Shown one piece after another: positions 6,620 to 13,619 of a DNA stretch of 15,283 bases. The stretch is from Paracoccaceae bacterium. GTDB lineage: Bacteria > Pseudomonadota > Alphaproteobacteria > Rhodobacterales > Rhodobacteraceae. The notes beneath the pieces are model-generated. The model made no database searches. It saw only the letters and a list, made by a program, of their open reading frames with translations, and was not told the origin of the DNA. The position numbers were made by a program, and so were the translations under genes. Position 1 is the stretch's first letter. The number at the start of each line of letters is the position of its first letter. The DNA is taken from positions 1 to 15,283 of the forward strand of contig JAHRVZ010000022.1 in NCBI GenBank assembly GCA_019090405.1, given 5' to 3'.

Positions 6620-7882
6620 TCAGGCGGCACGCCTCTCCTGTAGGTCCGCCAACGAAGGCGCGCCATCAATCGGACCATAAAGCGCAAGAGCTGCAGGCGC
6701 CCTCGCTGCTATGGTCTCGGCAAAATCACGCACGTCTCCGGTGGTCACGGCATCAATACGTGCCACGGTTTCCTCAAGCGGCGGCACCTCGTCCCAGATT
6801 TGCACCAGCCTCGCCAGGCGTTCGACCCGGTTTGACGGGCTCTCAAGACCCATCAGCATGCCGGCCTTCATCTGCGCGCGCGCTCGTGCGACCTCTTGTG
6901 GGCTCATATCGCTGGTGGCGCGTTTCATTTCGTCGATGGTAATATTTGCCAACTCGCCGATTTGGGCGGCACTGGTGCCCGCATAAATCGTAGTCATGCC
7001 GGTATCGGCATAGGCGCCGGTCTGGGCGAAAATCGAATAACACAATCCGCGCGTTTCGCGTACTTCCTGAAACAGGCGGCTAGACATGCCGCCACCCAAA
7101 ACGCTTGCATAGATCTGCGCGGTATAGATCGCATCATCACGATAACCCGGACTTTCCATCGCCAGCGCAAAATGCACCTGTTCCAATTCTTTGGTCTGGC
7201 GCATTTCACCGCCAATAAACTGCGCGGGCAAAATATCACGGTCAGCTTTGGGCTTTAGATGGCCAAACAATGTCTCGGCGGTGCGTACCAGTTCATCATG
7301 GTCCACCGCACCAGCCGCCGACAGGATCATTTGACCAGGCCCATAATGTTCGTCAACAAACCCCGACAAATCAGCACGTGAAAACGCGCTGACCCGTTCG
7401 GTTGGACCCAAAATGGTGCGACCCAGAGGTTGACCGCGATAGCTTTCTTCCTGCAACCAGTCGAAAATCACATCGTCCGGTGTGTCATGCGCCTGACCAA
7501 TTTCCTGCAGGATCACCCCGCGCTCGATCTCGATTTCGGCCGGGTCAAACACCGGGTTGAGTACGATGTCGGAAATCACATCCATCGCCAGCGGCACATC
7601 GTTTTCCAGCACCCGTGCGTAATAGGCTGTCACTTCGCGACTGGTATAGGCATTGATAAAGCCTCCGACGTCCTCGATTGACTCGGCGATCTGCAAAGCG
7701 CTGCGGGTTTTGGTGCCTTTGAATGCCATATGCTCAAGGAAATGGGCGATGCCATTCTGCTCGACCCGTTCATGGCGGCCTCCGGCGTTGATCCAGATGC
7801 CAATGGCCGCAGATTTCAGTCCGGGCATGTTTTCACTAACGACGCGAAAGCCGTTGGCGAGTTGGTGTTGTTGTACTGTCAC
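6620..7882 (-). CDS. M16-family zinc peptidase (processing-peptidase-like)
   Basis: This is a 420-residue zinc endopeptidase of the pitrilysin M16B group, related to the mitochondrial processing peptidase beta subunit. The inverted zinc motif HFLEH is at 47-51 (ligands H47 and H51, catalytic E50). The third ligand is E127 in ERGVILQEIGQ, 76 residues further on as expected. A second M16 domain follows, including the GGGMSSRLFQEVRETRGLCYSI segment characteristic of the C-terminal half. The start is GTG at 7880-7882, which overlaps the thrC TGA stop (GTGA), so translation is likely coupled to thrC; a purine-rich AAAGGGC lies somewhat upstream. No signal peptide is visible, so the protein is probably cytoplasmic. 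The physiological substrate of bacterial M16B peptidases of this type is largely unknown. Confidence 0.92.
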   Translation of the reverse strand: MTVQQHQLANGFRVVSENMPGLKSAAIGIWINAGGRHERVEQNGIAHFLEHMAFKGTKTRSALQIAESIEDVGGFINAYTSREVTAYYARVLENDVPLAMDVISDIVLNPVFDPAEIEIERGVILQEIGQAHDTPDDVIFDWLQEESYRGQPLGRTILGPTERVSAFSRADLSGFVDEHYGPGQMILSAAGAVDHDELVRTAETLFGHLKPKADRDILPAQFIGGEMRQTKELEQVHFALAMESPGYRDDAIYTAQIYASVLGGGMSSRLFQEVRETRGLCYSIFAQTGAYADTGMTTIYAGTSAAQIGELANITIDEMKRATSDMSPQEVARARAQMKAGMLMGLESPSNRVERLARLVQIWDEVPPLEETVARIDAVTTGDVRDFAETIAARAPAALALYGPIDGAPSLADLQERRAA

Positions 7883-9267
7883 TTGGCGATTTGCCCTTTG
7901 ATATGATCCTCAATCGCTGTCAGATCACGCGCGATCCGGGTCAGCCGTTCCGGTCTGTCATACAGATCAGACATGCGCGGGGGAAGAGGTGGATGCACGC
8001 CCGTTGCTTCGGTGACAGCAGCCGGGAATTTTGCCGGGTGCGCCGTGGCCAATGTAATCATCGGCACGTTGGGATCACGCTTGTCCTGAGCTACATTTAC
8101 GCCAACAGCCGAGTGTGGACATAGCAGTTCACCGCTGGATTTCAGCGTCCTTGACATGCAGGCGCGCGTTTGTTCCTCAGACACCCGATCCGAGGTGAAA
8201 TTCTCTTGCAGGTACTGCAGTGCTCCCTGGCTGACAGTGAAGCCTCCGGATTTCAGTTCGTCCATCAATTGCGTTACCGCCTTGCCGTCACGGCCATAGG
8301 CATCAAACAACACCCGCTCAAAGTTCGAACTGACCTGAATGTCCATGGATGGGCTGATTGAGGGTAGAACTTTGCCAACGTGGTATCCCTGCCCGCTGAT
8401 GCAACGATGCAGAATGTCGTTGTGGTTGGTGGCAACGACCAACTGTTCAATCGGCAGACCCATGCGACGGGCAATATAGCCTGCAAAGATATCGCCAAAG
8501 TTGCCGGTCGGAACCGTAAAGCTAACCGGACGGTAAGGCGCACCCAACGACACGGCAGAGCTAAAGTAATACACCACCTGCGCCAGCACCCTGCCCCAGT
8601 TGATCGAATTGACCCCGGCCAGTTTGACGGTATCGCGGAATTCAAAGTCGTTGAACATGTCCTTAAGCAACGCCTGACAATCATCAAAATCCCCATCCAC
8701 GGCCAAGGTGTGAACATTAGATTCGGTTGGTGTGGTCATCTGGCGGCGCTGTACTTCGGACACGCGGCCATGCGGGTACATGATAAACACATCCACATTG
8801 TCCAATCCACGAAATGCCTCGATTGCGGCGGAACCGGTGTCACCGGATGTGGCGCCAACAATGGTTACTCTTTCGCCACGACGCCCCAAAGCGTCCTGAA
8901 ACAATTGGCCAATCAACTGCATGGCAAAATCTTTGAACGCCAGCGTTGGGCCGTGAAACAGTTCCAGCAGGAAATGATTGCTATCCAGTTGCACCAAAGG
9001 CGCGCGCGCCGCGTGGTCAAAACCGCCATAGGCCCGGTTGATAATGTCGCGAAACCCGTCGTCGGTGAACGTATCGCCAACAAATGGGCGCATCACGCGA
9101 TAGGCGATTTCCTCATAGCTTAGCCCGGACATCGCGGCGATGTCGGCGTGGCTGAGTTGCGGGATGCTGTCCGGCACATATAGCCCACCATCACGCGCAA
9201 GGCCGGTCAGCATTGCGTCCTCAAAGTTCAACGCGGGGGCATTTGCACGGGTCGAGATGTATTTCAT
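7879..9267 (-). CDS. thrC: Threonine synthase
   Basis: This PLP enzyme converts O-phosphohomoserine and water to threonine and phosphate, the last step of threonine synthesis, in the cytoplasm. At 462 residues it belongs to the longer, E. coli-like class. The N-terminus MKYISTR with GLARDGGLYVP (22-32) is typical. The PLP lysine is K112 in ELFHGPTLAFKDFA (102-115), followed by the phosphate loop GATSGDTGSAA (138-148) and the PTGNFGDIFAGY motif (253-264). The ATG at 9265-9267 overlaps the SURF1 stop by an ATGA junction, and the TGA stop overlaps the GTG start of the peptidase gene. The enzyme therefore sits in the middle of a translationally coupled set whose upstream member is an oxidase assembly factor. 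No other threonine pathway gene is nearby. Confidence 0.96.
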   Translation of the reverse strand: MKYISTRANAPALNFEDAMLTGLARDGGLYVPDSIPQLSHADIAAMSGLSYEEIAYRVMRPFVGDTFTDDGFRDIINRAYGGFDHAARAPLVQLDSNHFLLELFHGPTLAFKDFAMQLIGQLFQDALGRRGERVTIVGATSGDTGSAAIEAFRGLDNVDVFIMYPHGRVSEVQRRQMTTPTESNVHTLAVDGDFDDCQALLKDMFNDFEFRDTVKLAGVNSINWGRVLAQVVYYFSSAVSLGAPYRPVSFTVPTGNFGDIFAGYIARRMGLPIEQLVVATNHNDILHRCISGQGYHVGKVLPSISPSMDIQVSSNFERVLFDAYGRDGKAVTQLMDELKSGGFTVSQGALQYLQENFTSDRVSEEQTRACMSRTLKSSGELLCPHSAVGVNVAQDKRDPNVPMITLATAHPAKFPAAVTEATGVHPPLPPRMSDLYDRPERLTRIARDLTAIEDHIKGQIAK

Positions 9268-9938
9268 GTCTCATGGCCTTTGGGTTGGGCGCGGGTGCGC
9301 CACATAAAATAGGCGGTCATAGTGGCCCAGATCAGGGCAAGCGAAAACCAGGTAATTGCATATTGCAGGTGATCGTTGGGAATACGGTTGGTGTCTACCG
9401 GCATTGGGGACAAATTGTTGTCGGTTTTGGTCACAGAAATCAACAGGACTGGCAAGGTTTCCAATGCCTCGGCCATGGCCGGCACATCACGGGCAAACCA
9501 GTTGTCCGCATCCGGGACTGGCGTGTATTTGTCGATTTCCTGCGGCCAATGCAGATTGCCAGTAATCGTCGCCGGACCCAGATAGCGGTTTTCGGTTTTG
9601 TATTCTGTTTTGGTAAAGCCGCGATCAATCAATATCCGGCGGCCATCATCAGTCAAAAACGGAGAAATGATGCGGTATCCGGCACCCTTTTGTTTGACCG
9701 ATACCAGAACGTGCAATTCACCCGGTTCAAGTGTTCCGGTGACAAAGACTGGCAGGTATTTGTCAGAGATCGGGTCAGGGTCGGCAGGCAATGCGACAAG
9801 TACGGCGTCAATCTTTGACTCTATTTCAGCAATCACAGCCTGTTTCCAAGACAACCGTTGCATTTGCCAAAGCGCAAGGGACACCAGCACAGCGGTGCCG
9901 GAGATACCGAAAATCAACAAAAACAAGACGCGGCGCAT
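9264..9938 (-). CDS. SURF1-family cytochrome c oxidase assembly protein
   Basis: This inner-membrane protein helps assemble the heme a3 site of subunit I in aa3-type oxidases. The chosen protein has 224 residues. It starts MRRVLFLLIFGISGTAVLVS, forming a first membrane helix, followed by the conserved SLALWQMQRL block. The periplasmic core includes GYRIISPF and ILIDRGF, and a second helix near the C-terminus (YAITWFSLALIWATMTAYFMWR) follows the DTNRIPNDHLQYAI block. The frame extends upstream to a TTG at 9972-9974, but that codon lies inside a perfect hairpin. The ATG at 9936-9938 has AAGG ten bases before it and gives the normal topology. The gene follows ctaE after a 104-bp gap containing a strong hairpin, and its stop overlaps the thrC start. 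Confidence 0.9.
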   Translation of the reverse strand: MRRVLFLLIFGISGTAVLVSLALWQMQRLSWKQAVIAEIESKIDAVLVALPADPDPISDKYLPVFVTGTLEPGELHVLVSVKQKGAGYRIISPFLTDDGRRILIDRGFTKTEYKTENRYLGPATITGNLHWPQEIDKYTPVPDADNWFARDVPAMAEALETLPVLLISVTKTDNNLSPMPVDTNRIPNDHLQYAITWFSLALIWATMTAYFMWRTRAQPKGHET

Positions 9939-9948
9939 AAGGTGCGGA

Positions 9949-9952
9949 CCTT
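9949..9952 (-). promoter_or_regulatory. Ribosome-binding site deciding the SURF1 start
   Basis: AAGG lies ten bases before the ATG at 9938. It favours that start over the upstream in-frame TTG at 9974, which is buried in the terminator-like hairpin. Confidence 0.45.
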
Positions 9953-9961
9953 GAGCAAAAG

Positions 9962-9992
9962 GCAAAGCGCGCAAGAAACCTGCGCGCTTTGC
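9962..9992 (-). terminator. Strong 12-bp hairpin between ctaE and SURF1
   Basis: GCAAAGCGCGCA (9962-9973) pairs perfectly with TGCGCGCTTTGC (9981-9992) around a 7-base loop, 50 bases beyond the ctaE stop. On the minus strand it is followed by CTTTTGCTC, a short T-run, so it resembles an intrinsic terminator of modest strength. It probably ends or attenuates the oxidase transcript before SURF1. It could instead act as a 3' mRNA-stabilising stem. Confidence 0.65.
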
Positions 9993-10042
9993 TTGATACG
10001 ATGTATGTGCAGTTTTTCAACCGCAAATGCCATGACTTGGGA

Positions 10043-10852
10043 TTATGCCGGCGCACCCCAAAGATAGACGGCAAAGAACAGGAACAGCCAGACCACGTCC
10101 ACAAAGTGCCAGTACCATGCTGCGGCCTCAAATCCGACGTGCTGTCCGGGTGTGAAATCACCCTTGATCGCACGGATCAGGCATACGGTCAGAAAGATCG
10201 TACCGATGATAACGTGAAAGCCGTGAAAGCCTGTGGCCATGAAGAAGTTGGAATAATAAATGTCTTCCCCAAAGGACCAACCATCATGCAACAGCAATTC
10301 GGCGTATTCAAAGGCCTGAAGCGCGGTAAAGGCAACGCCCAGAACGATTGAAATCGCCAGTCCCTGAACCAATGCCTTGCGATCATTGCTATGAACCAAT
10401 GCGTGGTGTGCCCATGTTACAGCACAGCCTGACAGCAACAGAACCAGCGTGTTGATCAGCGGCAGGTGCAGCGCGTCAACGGCATGGATATCTGGCACGG
10501 TGTATTCCGATCCGGCATAATCCTGCATCGGATACATCGCATGTTTGAAAAACGACCAGAACCAGGCCGCAAAGAACATCACTTCGGATGTGATGAACAG
10601 GATAAACCCATACCGCAACCCAATGCGCACAACCATAGTGTGATCGCCTTCATGGCTTTCAGCCACTACCTCGGCCCACCATGCGTACATAGTATAAAGC
10701 ACACCGGCCAGCCCGATCAGGCAGACATAAGGCGTGATATCGTGCATCCACAGCACCATGCCAAACAGCAGCAAAAACCCGGACACCGCCCCGACAAAGG
10801 GGTGAACGGATGGGGGTAGGATGTGATAGTCGTGGTTCTTCTCATGTGCCAT
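10043..10852 (-). CDS. ctaE: Cytochrome c oxidase subunit III (aa3-type)
   Basis: This integral membrane subunit of the terminal oxidase stabilises the catalytic subunit I and may channel oxygen and protons. The 269-residue protein has about seven hydrophobic helices. It begins MAHEKNHDYHILPPSVHPFVG, typical of alphaproteobacterial subunit III. FITSEVMFFAAWFWSFFKHA (86-105) contains the conserved glutamate E90, FEYAELLLHDG (181-191) precedes YYSNFFMATGFHGFHVIIGTIFL (199-221), and the last helix holds FEAAAWYWHFVDVVWLFLF (241-259). GAGGGA before the ATG supports the start. It lies 24 bases after ctaG in the order expected for this operon and is followed by a hairpin at 9962. All expected features are present. 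Confidence 0.97.
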   Translation of the reverse strand: MAHEKNHDYHILPPSVHPFVGAVSGFLLLFGMVLWMHDITPYVCLIGLAGVLYTMYAWWAEVVAESHEGDHTMVVRIGLRYGFILFITSEVMFFAAWFWSFFKHAMYPMQDYAGSEYTVPDIHAVDALHLPLINTLVLLLSGCAVTWAHHALVHSNDRKALVQGLAISIVLGVAFTALQAFEYAELLLHDGWSFGEDIYYSNFFMATGFHGFHVIIGTIFLTVCLIRAIKGDFTPGQHVGFEAAAWYWHFVDVVWLFLFFAVYLWGAPA

Positions 10853-10876
10853 TACAGCGTCCCTCTGCCTGTTGGC

Positions 10877-11452
10877 CTAGTTCAAATTGGTTTCTTGGAC
10901 CTGATCAAGGGCGGCATAGCCCTTGGGCAGATCAATTTCATAAAATGTGTACGAAAGAGTGATCGTATGCACATATTTCGCGTCGCGGTCAGTTACCATT
11001 TCCGGGTCAACAAAAAACGTCACGGGCATCATTACCCGTTCGCCCGGCTGCAACAATTGCTCGTCAAAGCAAAAACACTGGATCTTGTTGAAGAAATAAC
11101 CGGCTTCATAGGGCGTCACATTATAACTGGCAGATCCGGCTACAGGGCGATCCGTAGGGTTATAGGCCTCATAGAAGGCCAAAGCGGTTTCGCCGATGCG
11201 CAGTTCCATTTCACGTACCACTGGTGTGAACTGCCATGGCATGTTGCGATCAAGAGAGGCGTCAAAGCGGATCGTGACTGTTTGATCCAGAATTTCATCA
11301 GAACCGGTCGAGGCGGTCTGCGTCACGCCACCAAAGCCGGTCACACTGCAAAACCAGTTGTAGAACGGCACCGACGCCCAGGCCAGGCTGCCCATCACAA
11401 AGACAACGCTGACCAATTGGAGCACGGTCTTTTTCTGGCCTGACATCGCCAT
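10877..11452 (-). CDS. ctaG: Cytochrome c oxidase assembly protein CtaG (Cox11), copper chaperone
   Basis: This protein delivers copper to the CuB site of subunit I. It is anchored by one N-terminal helix with the copper domain in the periplasm. The 191-residue protein shows a helix at about 10-28 and PFYNWFCSVTGFGG (29-42) with the conserved C35. The Cox11 hallmark is FNKIQCFCFDEQ (121-132), with the copper-binding CFCF at 126-129, and VTFFVDP (144-150) follows. The ATG at 11450-11452 overlaps the stop of the small upstream gene (TGATG), and GAGGAG stands eight bases before it. A second ATG two codons later is possible. It lies between the small membrane protein gene and ctaE, the canonical alphaproteobacterial position. 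Confidence 0.96.
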   Translation of the reverse strand: MAMSGQKKTVLQLVSVVFVMGSLAWASVPFYNWFCSVTGFGGVTQTASTGSDEILDQTVTIRFDASLDRNMPWQFTPVVREMELRIGETALAFYEAYNPTDRPVAGSASYNVTPYEAGYFFNKIQCFCFDEQLLQPGERVMMPVTFFVDPEMVTDRDAKYVHTITLSYTFYEIDLPKGYAALDQVQETNLN

Positions 11453-11613
11453 CAGCCCTGCTCCTCGGCGTTGGAGAACTGAAATCCGTTGCTGGTCACT
11501 TTGACCACAGTCAGCCCAAAGATCACGGCAATCAATGCCGCCAGCACCAAGGCGACACCAAGATTGCGACCAAACCGGCGGTGATGCAGCTCATGCGTTG
11601 GTTTCAGGCTCAT
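11452..11613 (-). CDS. Small single-helix membrane protein in the cta operon (CoxF-position)
   Basis: This is a 53-residue protein between ctaB and ctaG. It begins MSLKPTHELHHRRFGRNLG, a basic histidine- and arginine-rich N-terminus, followed by one hydrophobic helix VALVLAALIAVIFGLTVVKV (about 20-39) and a short polar tail. The positive-inside rule suggests the N-terminus is cytoplasmic. The ATG at 11611-11613 overlaps the ctaB stop (ATGA) and has a strong GGAGG; its own stop overlaps the ctaG start. The open frame continues upstream to 11688, but that part only shadows the end of ctaB. Small ORFs at this place in alphaproteobacterial oxidase operons have been called CoxF. Function is unproven; tight coupling suggests a role in oxidase assembly or with CtaG. 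Confidence 0.8.
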   Translation of the reverse strand: MSLKPTHELHHRRFGRNLGVALVLAALIAVIFGLTVVKVTSNGFQFSNAEEQG

Positions 11614-12551
11614 GCCCAGCCTCCAAGCCCATAAGAGTGTAAGCCGACTTCGACCAGTATCGCGCTGAAATGGGCGAACAGATACCACAGCGACAGGCGA
11701 AAGAACTTACGCTCTACGGCAAAGTTGTCTGCCTCTGACATGTCCTCGTCGCGGCGCCAGATTTTAATGCCGCCCCAGATGAACATGGCATTCAGTACCA
11801 CGGCCACGGCCAGATATAGCGGGCCACCAAAGCTTGAGAAAGCGGCCCCAATGGCAAGAACGGCTAATAAGATGGTGTAAACGACGATATGCACGCGTGT
11901 GACGCGGCGGCCATGGGTAACTGTCAGCATTGGTATGCCTGCATCGTCGTAATCGGAACGCATAAACAAGGCCAAGGCCCAGAAATGCGGTGGTGTCCAC
12001 ATCAGGACGATGGCAAACATCAGCCATGGTTCAAACGACATCGACCCGGTGGCCGCGATCCAGCCGATTACTGGCGGGAAAGCTCCTGCCGCACCACCGA
12101 TAACGATGTTCTGAGGGGTCGAACGCTTTAGCCACATGGAATAGACAACGACATAGTAGAAGATGGTGAAAGCCAGCATTGCCCCGGCCAGCAAATTGGT
12201 CGCAAGCGCCAGCATGACCACGGAAAACCCTGCAAGGGTCAGCCCAATGGCCAACGCCTCTTCGGGGCGCACTTTGCCCGCCGGAATAGGGCGATTTTTG
12301 GTGCGGAGCATAATGCGGTCAATATCGGCATCCCACCACATGTTCAGTGCACCCGACGCGCCGCCGCCCACTGCGATGAATAGAATCGCAGAAAATCCAA
12401 CGACGGGATGAACCGAAACCGGGGCTGCCAGCAGCCCGACCAAAGCCGTAAAGACAACCAGCGACATAACCCGTGGCTTAAGCAGGGCAAAATAGTCGCC
12501 AAAGCTGGCTTCGTTCTCGTAGAGGTTGCTGTTGTAACTGGCGTCGCTCAT
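11610..12551 (-). CDS. ctaB: Protoheme IX farnesyltransferase (heme O synthase)
   Basis: This polytopic membrane enzyme attaches farnesyl diphosphate to heme B to make heme O, the precursor of the heme A used by the aa3 oxidase. The 313-residue protein is of normal length. It has FALLKPRVMSLVVFTALVG (21-39) and the first prenyl-diphosphate-binding motif NMWWDADIDRIMLRTKNRPIP (70-90; N70, D74, D78). The conserved FPPVIGW (158-164), WTPPHFWALALF (185-196) and second aspartate motif DYDDAGIPML (200-209) follow. The ATG at 12549-12551 is preceded by GGAAAG. It is separated from ctaC by 82 bases that contain two perfect hairpins, and its stop overlaps the start of the small downstream gene. Heme A synthase (ctaA) is not in the window. 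Confidence 0.97.
   Translation of the reverse strand: MSDASYNSNLYENEASFGDYFALLKPRVMSLVVFTALVGLLAAPVSVHPVVGFSAILFIAVGGGASGALNMWWDADIDRIMLRTKNRPIPAGKVRPEEALAIGLTLAGFSVVMLALATNLLAGAMLAFTIFYYVVVYSMWLKRSTPQNIVIGGAAGAFPPVIGWIAATGSMSFEPWLMFAIVLMWTPPHFWALALFMRSDYDDAGIPMLTVTHGRRVTRVHIVVYTILLAVLAIGAAFSSFGGPLYLAVAVVLNAMFIWGGIKIWRRDEDMSEADNFAVERKFFRLSLWYLFAHFSAILVEVGLHSYGLGGWA
11620..11624 (-). promoter_or_regulatory. Shine-Dalgarno fixing the start of the 53-residue protein
   Basis: GGAGG lies six bases before the ATG at 11613, inside the last codons of ctaB. It supports translation of the small gene from this ATG rather than from the longer open frame. Confidence 0.7.
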
Positions 12552-12570
12552 CAGGGTCTTTCCAAAGTCA

Positions 12571-12589
12571 GATGTGCAAAATGCACATC
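12571..12589. repeat. Perfect 8-bp hairpin between ctaC and ctaB (ctaB-proximal)
   Basis: GATGTGCA (12571-12578) pairs exactly with TGCACATC (12582-12589) around AAA, 19 bases before the ctaB start. There is no T-run after it, so it is not a classic terminator. It could act as an mRNA processing or stability element, or as a protein-binding palindrome. Confidence 0.55.
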
Positions 12590-12607
12590 CTGCGGGTCAT
12601 GCTGTAA

Positions 12608-12626
12608 GGTGCGCGTTTTGCGCACC
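12608..12626. repeat. Perfect 7-bp hairpin between ctaC and ctaB (ctaC-proximal)
   Basis: GGTGCGC (12608-12614) pairs with GCGCACC (12620-12626) around five bases, seven bases after the ctaC stop. Like its neighbour at 12571 it has a GTGC/GCAC core and an A/T-rich loop, so the two look like related units. It would protect the 3' end of the ctaC message or partly terminate transcription. Confidence 0.55.
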
Positions 12627-12633
12627 GTACAAA

Positions 12634-13473
12634 TCAGTTCGAGGCAACAGCGATTGGCTGCGCGGTCCCGGCATACTCTTCGATCGCGCCGGTCAGCCAT
12701 TTATCATATGCTTCCTGACTGACAGCTTTGACCGTGATCGGCATATAGGCGTGGTCCTTGCCGCAAAGTTCGGAACACTGACCGAAATAAATGCCTTCTT
12801 GTTCAACATTGAACCACAGCTCTGCCAAACGTCCCGGGACACCATCCTGTTTTACCGCAAAGGCCGGAATGGCCCAGGAATGGATCACGTCAGCGCCAGT
12901 CACCTGCATGACGACAGTCGCACCGACTGGCACAACAACCGCCGTATCCGTTGCCAGCAAATATTCGTCTTCTGCATAGCCGTGCTCGACCAATTCGTCT
13001 TTTTCCAGCAGGAAGCTTTCAAAGCCGAACTCGTGATCAACGTATTCATAGCCCCAGTACCACTGGTATCCGGTGACTTTGATTGTGATGTCACCTTTTG
13101 GAATTTCCTGTTGGTTGAACAGAACCGGCAGCGAATAGGCGCCAATGGCCAGCAGTATTACAATAGGAATCACAGTCCAGGCGATCTCGATTGGCGTGTG
13201 ATGGGTAAATCCAGCAGGGGTTGGGTTCGCCCTGCGATTAAACCGCAAGATTACATAAAGGATAAGGGCCGTTACAAATACAGTGATTACCGTGATGATA
13301 ATCAAAATGAAACTATCCAGCCACTGCTGTTGATGCGCAAGTTCCGTCACCGGAGGCTGAAAGCCCATCAGCCCGTCAACGGGCTTGCCAATGGCCTTCA
13401 GCCCTTCTTGTGCCGTTGCAGGCAGCGCGGAAAGGGCCGCGAAAAGCCCCGAGAGAGTCAAAGCATTCTTCAT
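12634..13473 (-). CDS. ctaC: Cytochrome c oxidase subunit II (aa3-type)
   Basis: This membrane-anchored subunit accepts electrons from cytochrome c at the dinuclear CuA centre and passes them to heme a. The chosen protein has 279 residues. It has an N-terminal signal peptide (MKNALTLSGLFAALSALPATA, cleavage near residue 21) and two membrane helices (about 53-76 and 97-118). The aromatic GYQWYWGYEY (135-144) precedes the cupredoxin domain. All CuA ligands are present: H198, and C233, E235, C237, H241 and M244 in GQCSELCGKDHAYMP. There is no fused cytochrome c domain, so this is not a caa3 type. The frame is open upstream to 13593, but the ATG at 13473 starts a proper signal peptide and has AGGA six bases before it. 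It is the first gene of the minus-strand run and is divergent from tldD. Confidence 0.97.
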   Translation of the reverse strand: MKNALTLSGLFAALSALPATAQEGLKAIGKPVDGLMGFQPPVTELAHQQQWLDSFILIIITVITVFVTALILYVILRFNRRANPTPAGFTHHTPIEIAWTVIPIVILLAIGAYSLPVLFNQQEIPKGDITIKVTGYQWYWGYEYVDHEFGFESFLLEKDELVEHGYAEDEYLLATDTAVVVPVGATVVMQVTGADVIHSWAIPAFAVKQDGVPGRLAELWFNVEQEGIYFGQCSELCGKDHAYMPITVKAVSQEAYDKWLTGAIEEYAGTAQPIAVASN

Positions 13474-13479
13474 TTTATG

Positions 13480-13483
13480 TCCT
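13480..13483 (-). promoter_or_regulatory. Shine-Dalgarno fixing the ctaC start
   Basis: AGGA lies six bases before the ATG at 13473. With the signal peptide that follows, it argues against the 40-codon upstream extension of the frame, which reads as promoter-region DNA. Confidence 0.65.
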
Positions 13484-13578
13484 GATCGGTTGATCACATT
13501 ATTCTTTTTATTCGGGGGGCCGTTACAAAACAGCACAGACCCATTGTCTTTGTTGTGGCTAAAAATCATATTCTGGCT

Positions 13579-13606
13579 ATCAGATAAAGCCATCAGCTTG
13601 CGTCAA
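13579..13606 (-). promoter_or_regulatory. Possible sigma-70 promoter for ctaC
   Basis: On the minus strand TTGACG (13606-13601) and TCTGAT (13584-13579) are separated by 16 bases, matching five and four of six consensus positions. A start near 13572 would leave a leader of about 100 bases. The match is modest and alphaproteobacterial promoters are variable, so this is tentative. Confidence 0.25.
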
Positions 13607-13619
13607 ACGGACGCTTTTG

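Noticed and set aside
6610..6687. 26-codon N-terminal extension of the acetyltransferase gene
   Set aside because: It overlaps the end of the M16 peptidase gene in another frame and encodes an arginine-rich stretch not found at the start of this family.
9939..9974. Longer SURF1 start at TTG (9972-9974)
   Set aside because: The extra 12 codons run into the perfect hairpin at 9962-9992, and the internal ATG has its own AAGG and gives the normal N-terminal helix.
13474..13593. 40-codon N-terminal extension of ctaC
   Set aside because: It would precede a complete signal peptide and has no family resemblance; the ATG at 13473 has a proper AGGA.
13600..13614. GCGTC-AAACG-GACGC stem followed by TTTT near tldD
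   Set aside because: Only five pairs and located in a promoter region before tldD; no gene upstream on the plus strand needs a terminator there.
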